From: an uncultured Clostridia bacterium
GTDB lineage: Bacteria; Bacillota; Clostridia; Christensenellales; Aristaeellaceae
DNA length: 16,280 bases
Direction: 5' to 3'
Assembly (NCBI GenBank): GCA_937906775.1
Contig: CALCUD010000133.1
Location: 1-16,280, forward strand
The notes beneath the pieces were generated by a model, which saw only the letters and a program-made list of their open reading frames with translations, did no database searches and was not told where the DNA came from. The first letter of the stretch is position 1. The number at the start of each line of letters is the position of its first letter. The translations under genes were made by a program, and so were the position numbers. Below are positions 15,478 through 16,280 of this stretch, in pieces.

Positions 15478-15720
15478 GTGCGACTGGACAAATTTCTGAA
15501 GGTTTCGCGCATAATAAAACGCAGGACGATGGCCAATGAGGCCTGCGACACGGAGCACGTCCTCGTCAACGGCCGTCAGGCAAAGGCGGGATGCAGAGTT
15601 AAGCCTGGTGATATCATTGAGCTCAATCTCGGCAGACGCGTCCTGAAGGTCGAAGTGCTCTCGGTCGAGGAGAACGTTTCAAAGGCCGATGCGGCCGCAA
15701 TGTACAGAGAAATAGAATAA
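15478..15720 (+). CDS. rqcP: RqcP / YabO, S4-domain ribosome quality control factor
   Basis: 80-aa S4 RNA-binding protein. It begins MRLDKFLKVSRIIKRRTMAN, the standard YabO/RqcP start, then HVLVNGRQAKAGCRVKPGDII, the S4 core. In Bacillus RqcP works with RqcH on obstructed 50S subunits, helping move peptidyl-tRNA during poly-alanine tailing of stalled chains. Length is normal for the family (about 80-90). The start codon is GTG with AAAGGAG 8 nt upstream. Neighbour hup is the usual one in Clostridia; the sporulation genes yabP and yabQ that often follow are absent and a convergent gene lies there instead. Confidence 0.93.
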   Translation: MRLDKFLKVSRIIKRRTMANEACDTEHVLVNGRQAKAGCRVKPGDIIELNLGRRVLKVEVLSVEENVSKADAAAMYREIE

Positions 15721-15725
15721 CAGAA

Positions 15726-15764
15726 TATATAAAAACGGCGGGAGGCATGCCTCCCGCCGGAATC
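15726..15764. terminator. Perfect 24-bp palindrome terminator between convergent genes
   Basis: A perfect palindrome at 15736-15759 (half-site CGGCGGGAGGCA). On the minus strand it is followed by TTTTTATATA, giving a good intrinsic terminator for the right-hand gene. On the plus strand the tail is GAATCTTTAT, so it is weaker for rqcP. Confidence 0.85.
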
Positions 15765-15775
15765 TTTATATGAGC

Positions 15776-16280
15776 TTATCTGCGGCGGGGACGGTAATCG
15801 TCCTCATCGTCGTAATAATCGTCGTCACGGCGGGAGCGTCTGTCATCGCGATAATCCCCGTCGTCATATTCTTCATCATCGTAATCATCATAGTCGTAAT
15901 CATCGTAGCGGCTGTCAATCGCCTTCATGATTCCGAAAACGGCGCCGCCGGAGACGAGCGCGGCTGCAGCCGCGATGGCAATCGTCTTGCCGAGGGAGCT
16001 TTCAGCCTGAACTTCACGCGTGACGCTTGCACCGCAGACTCTGCAGGTGCCGGCTTCAAGGTCCTTGTTCTGCTTTTCCCAGCTGTTTACAAGGTGACCG
16101 CCTTCATCGGCCTTCGAGCCGTCAGCGGCGGCGTGCCAGTGAGAAGCATTGTCGTATTTCCAGGCAGCTGCCGGAGCAGAACCCTGCTGCACGGGTGCCG
16201 CGGGAGGAGCAGCCGGCTGTTCGGGTTCCGGCGTCGCCTCGGGGGCGGGAGCGGGGGCGACCTCGGGCTGCTTCTGAGCG
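15776..16280 (-). CDS. Membrane protein with Pro/Ala linker, CxxC and Asp/Tyr/Arg-rich tail (N-terminus off window)
   Basis: The frame is open to the right edge, so the GTG at 16192 is not the true start; 167 residues are visible. In order: a Pro/Ala/Glu linker (VAPAPAPEATPEPEQPAAPP), a segment with SHWHAAADGSKADEGGH and one CxxC (CRVCGASV), one transmembrane helix (about TIAIAAAAALVSGGAVFGIM), and a highly charged tail of DDY and DDR repeats ending RPRRR. A single CxxC suggests half of a zinc ribbon whose partner cysteines lie upstream, perhaps off the window. The pattern resembles 'zinc-ribbon domain-containing' membrane proteins of Clostridia; the function is unknown. The tail is low-complexity, so similarity searches there would mislead. 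Confidence 0.65.
   Translation of the reverse strand, partial: AQKQPEVAPAPAPEATPEPEQPAAPPAAPVQQGSAPAAAWKYDNASHWHAAADGSKADEGGHLVNSWEKQNKDLEAGTCRVCGASVTREVQAESSLGKTIAIAAAAALVSGGAVFGIMKAIDSRYDDYDYDDYDDEEYDDGDYRDDRRSRRDDDYYDDEDDYRPRRR

Noticed and set aside
1..16280. tRNA, rRNA, CRISPR array, IS element or phage genes
   Set aside because: Looked for on both strands; no regular repeat array, transposase motif, terminal inverted repeats or RNA-gene signature was seen.

Overview
The window looks like a chromosomal segment of an anaerobic, low-to-mid GC Bacillota (Clostridia-type) bacterium. The pointers are a DUF5685 / Hsp70 / J-protein cassette, a zinc-type bL31, an M18 aminopeptidase, a YtgP/SpoVB-like flippase and the clostridial neighbourhood flippase - hup - rqcP. 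No phage, IS element, tRNA, rRNA or CRISPR array was seen. Genus cannot be assigned from what is visible.

Layout. 1-2677 (minus strand): a chaperone operon read dnaK-like Hsp70, then DUF5685 protein, then a J-domain protein cut by the window edge. 2678-2861 is a divergent control region with an 18-bp near-palindrome. 2862-4846 (plus): M18 aminopeptidase, an unrecognised 86-aa protein, then rpmE (bL31) with its own promoter and terminator. 4894-5811 (plus): a monoglyceride-lipase-like alpha/beta hydrolase. It converges through a shared terminator on putP (5876-7333, minus), a Na+/proline symporter.

7436-13304 (plus) is the most specialised part. It is a four-gene operon: an exported SH3-domain protein, a very short HlyD-like membrane protein, a C39-peptidase ABC exporter and a second ABC exporter with a non-peptidase N-terminal extension. 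The last three match the three-part NHLM-type (nitrile-hydratase-leader microcin) peptide export machinery. The presumed job is to cleave a leader from a ribosomally made peptide and export the core. No precursor peptide and no modification enzyme is visible here.

13329-15720 (plus) holds a lipid-linked-sugar flippase (MurJ/YtgP/SpoVB type), an HU gene interrupted by a 40-bp insertion between 9-bp direct repeats, and rqcP (S4-domain ribosome quality control factor). A minus-strand gene for an Asp/Tyr/Arg-tailed membrane protein enters from the right edge.

Two observations deserve the most attention. First, codon use changes abruptly inside the ATPase domain of the second ABC exporter (about 12740-12850). 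To the left Ile ATA and Leu CTC are rare; to the right both are common through the flippase, HU and rqcP. This is either a recombination junction or a metagenome assembly chimera, and it affects whether the exporter operon and the right-hand genes belong to the same genome. Second, the hup reading frame is broken by the 40-bp insertion, and exact removal of one repeat unit restores a normal 91-aa HU.
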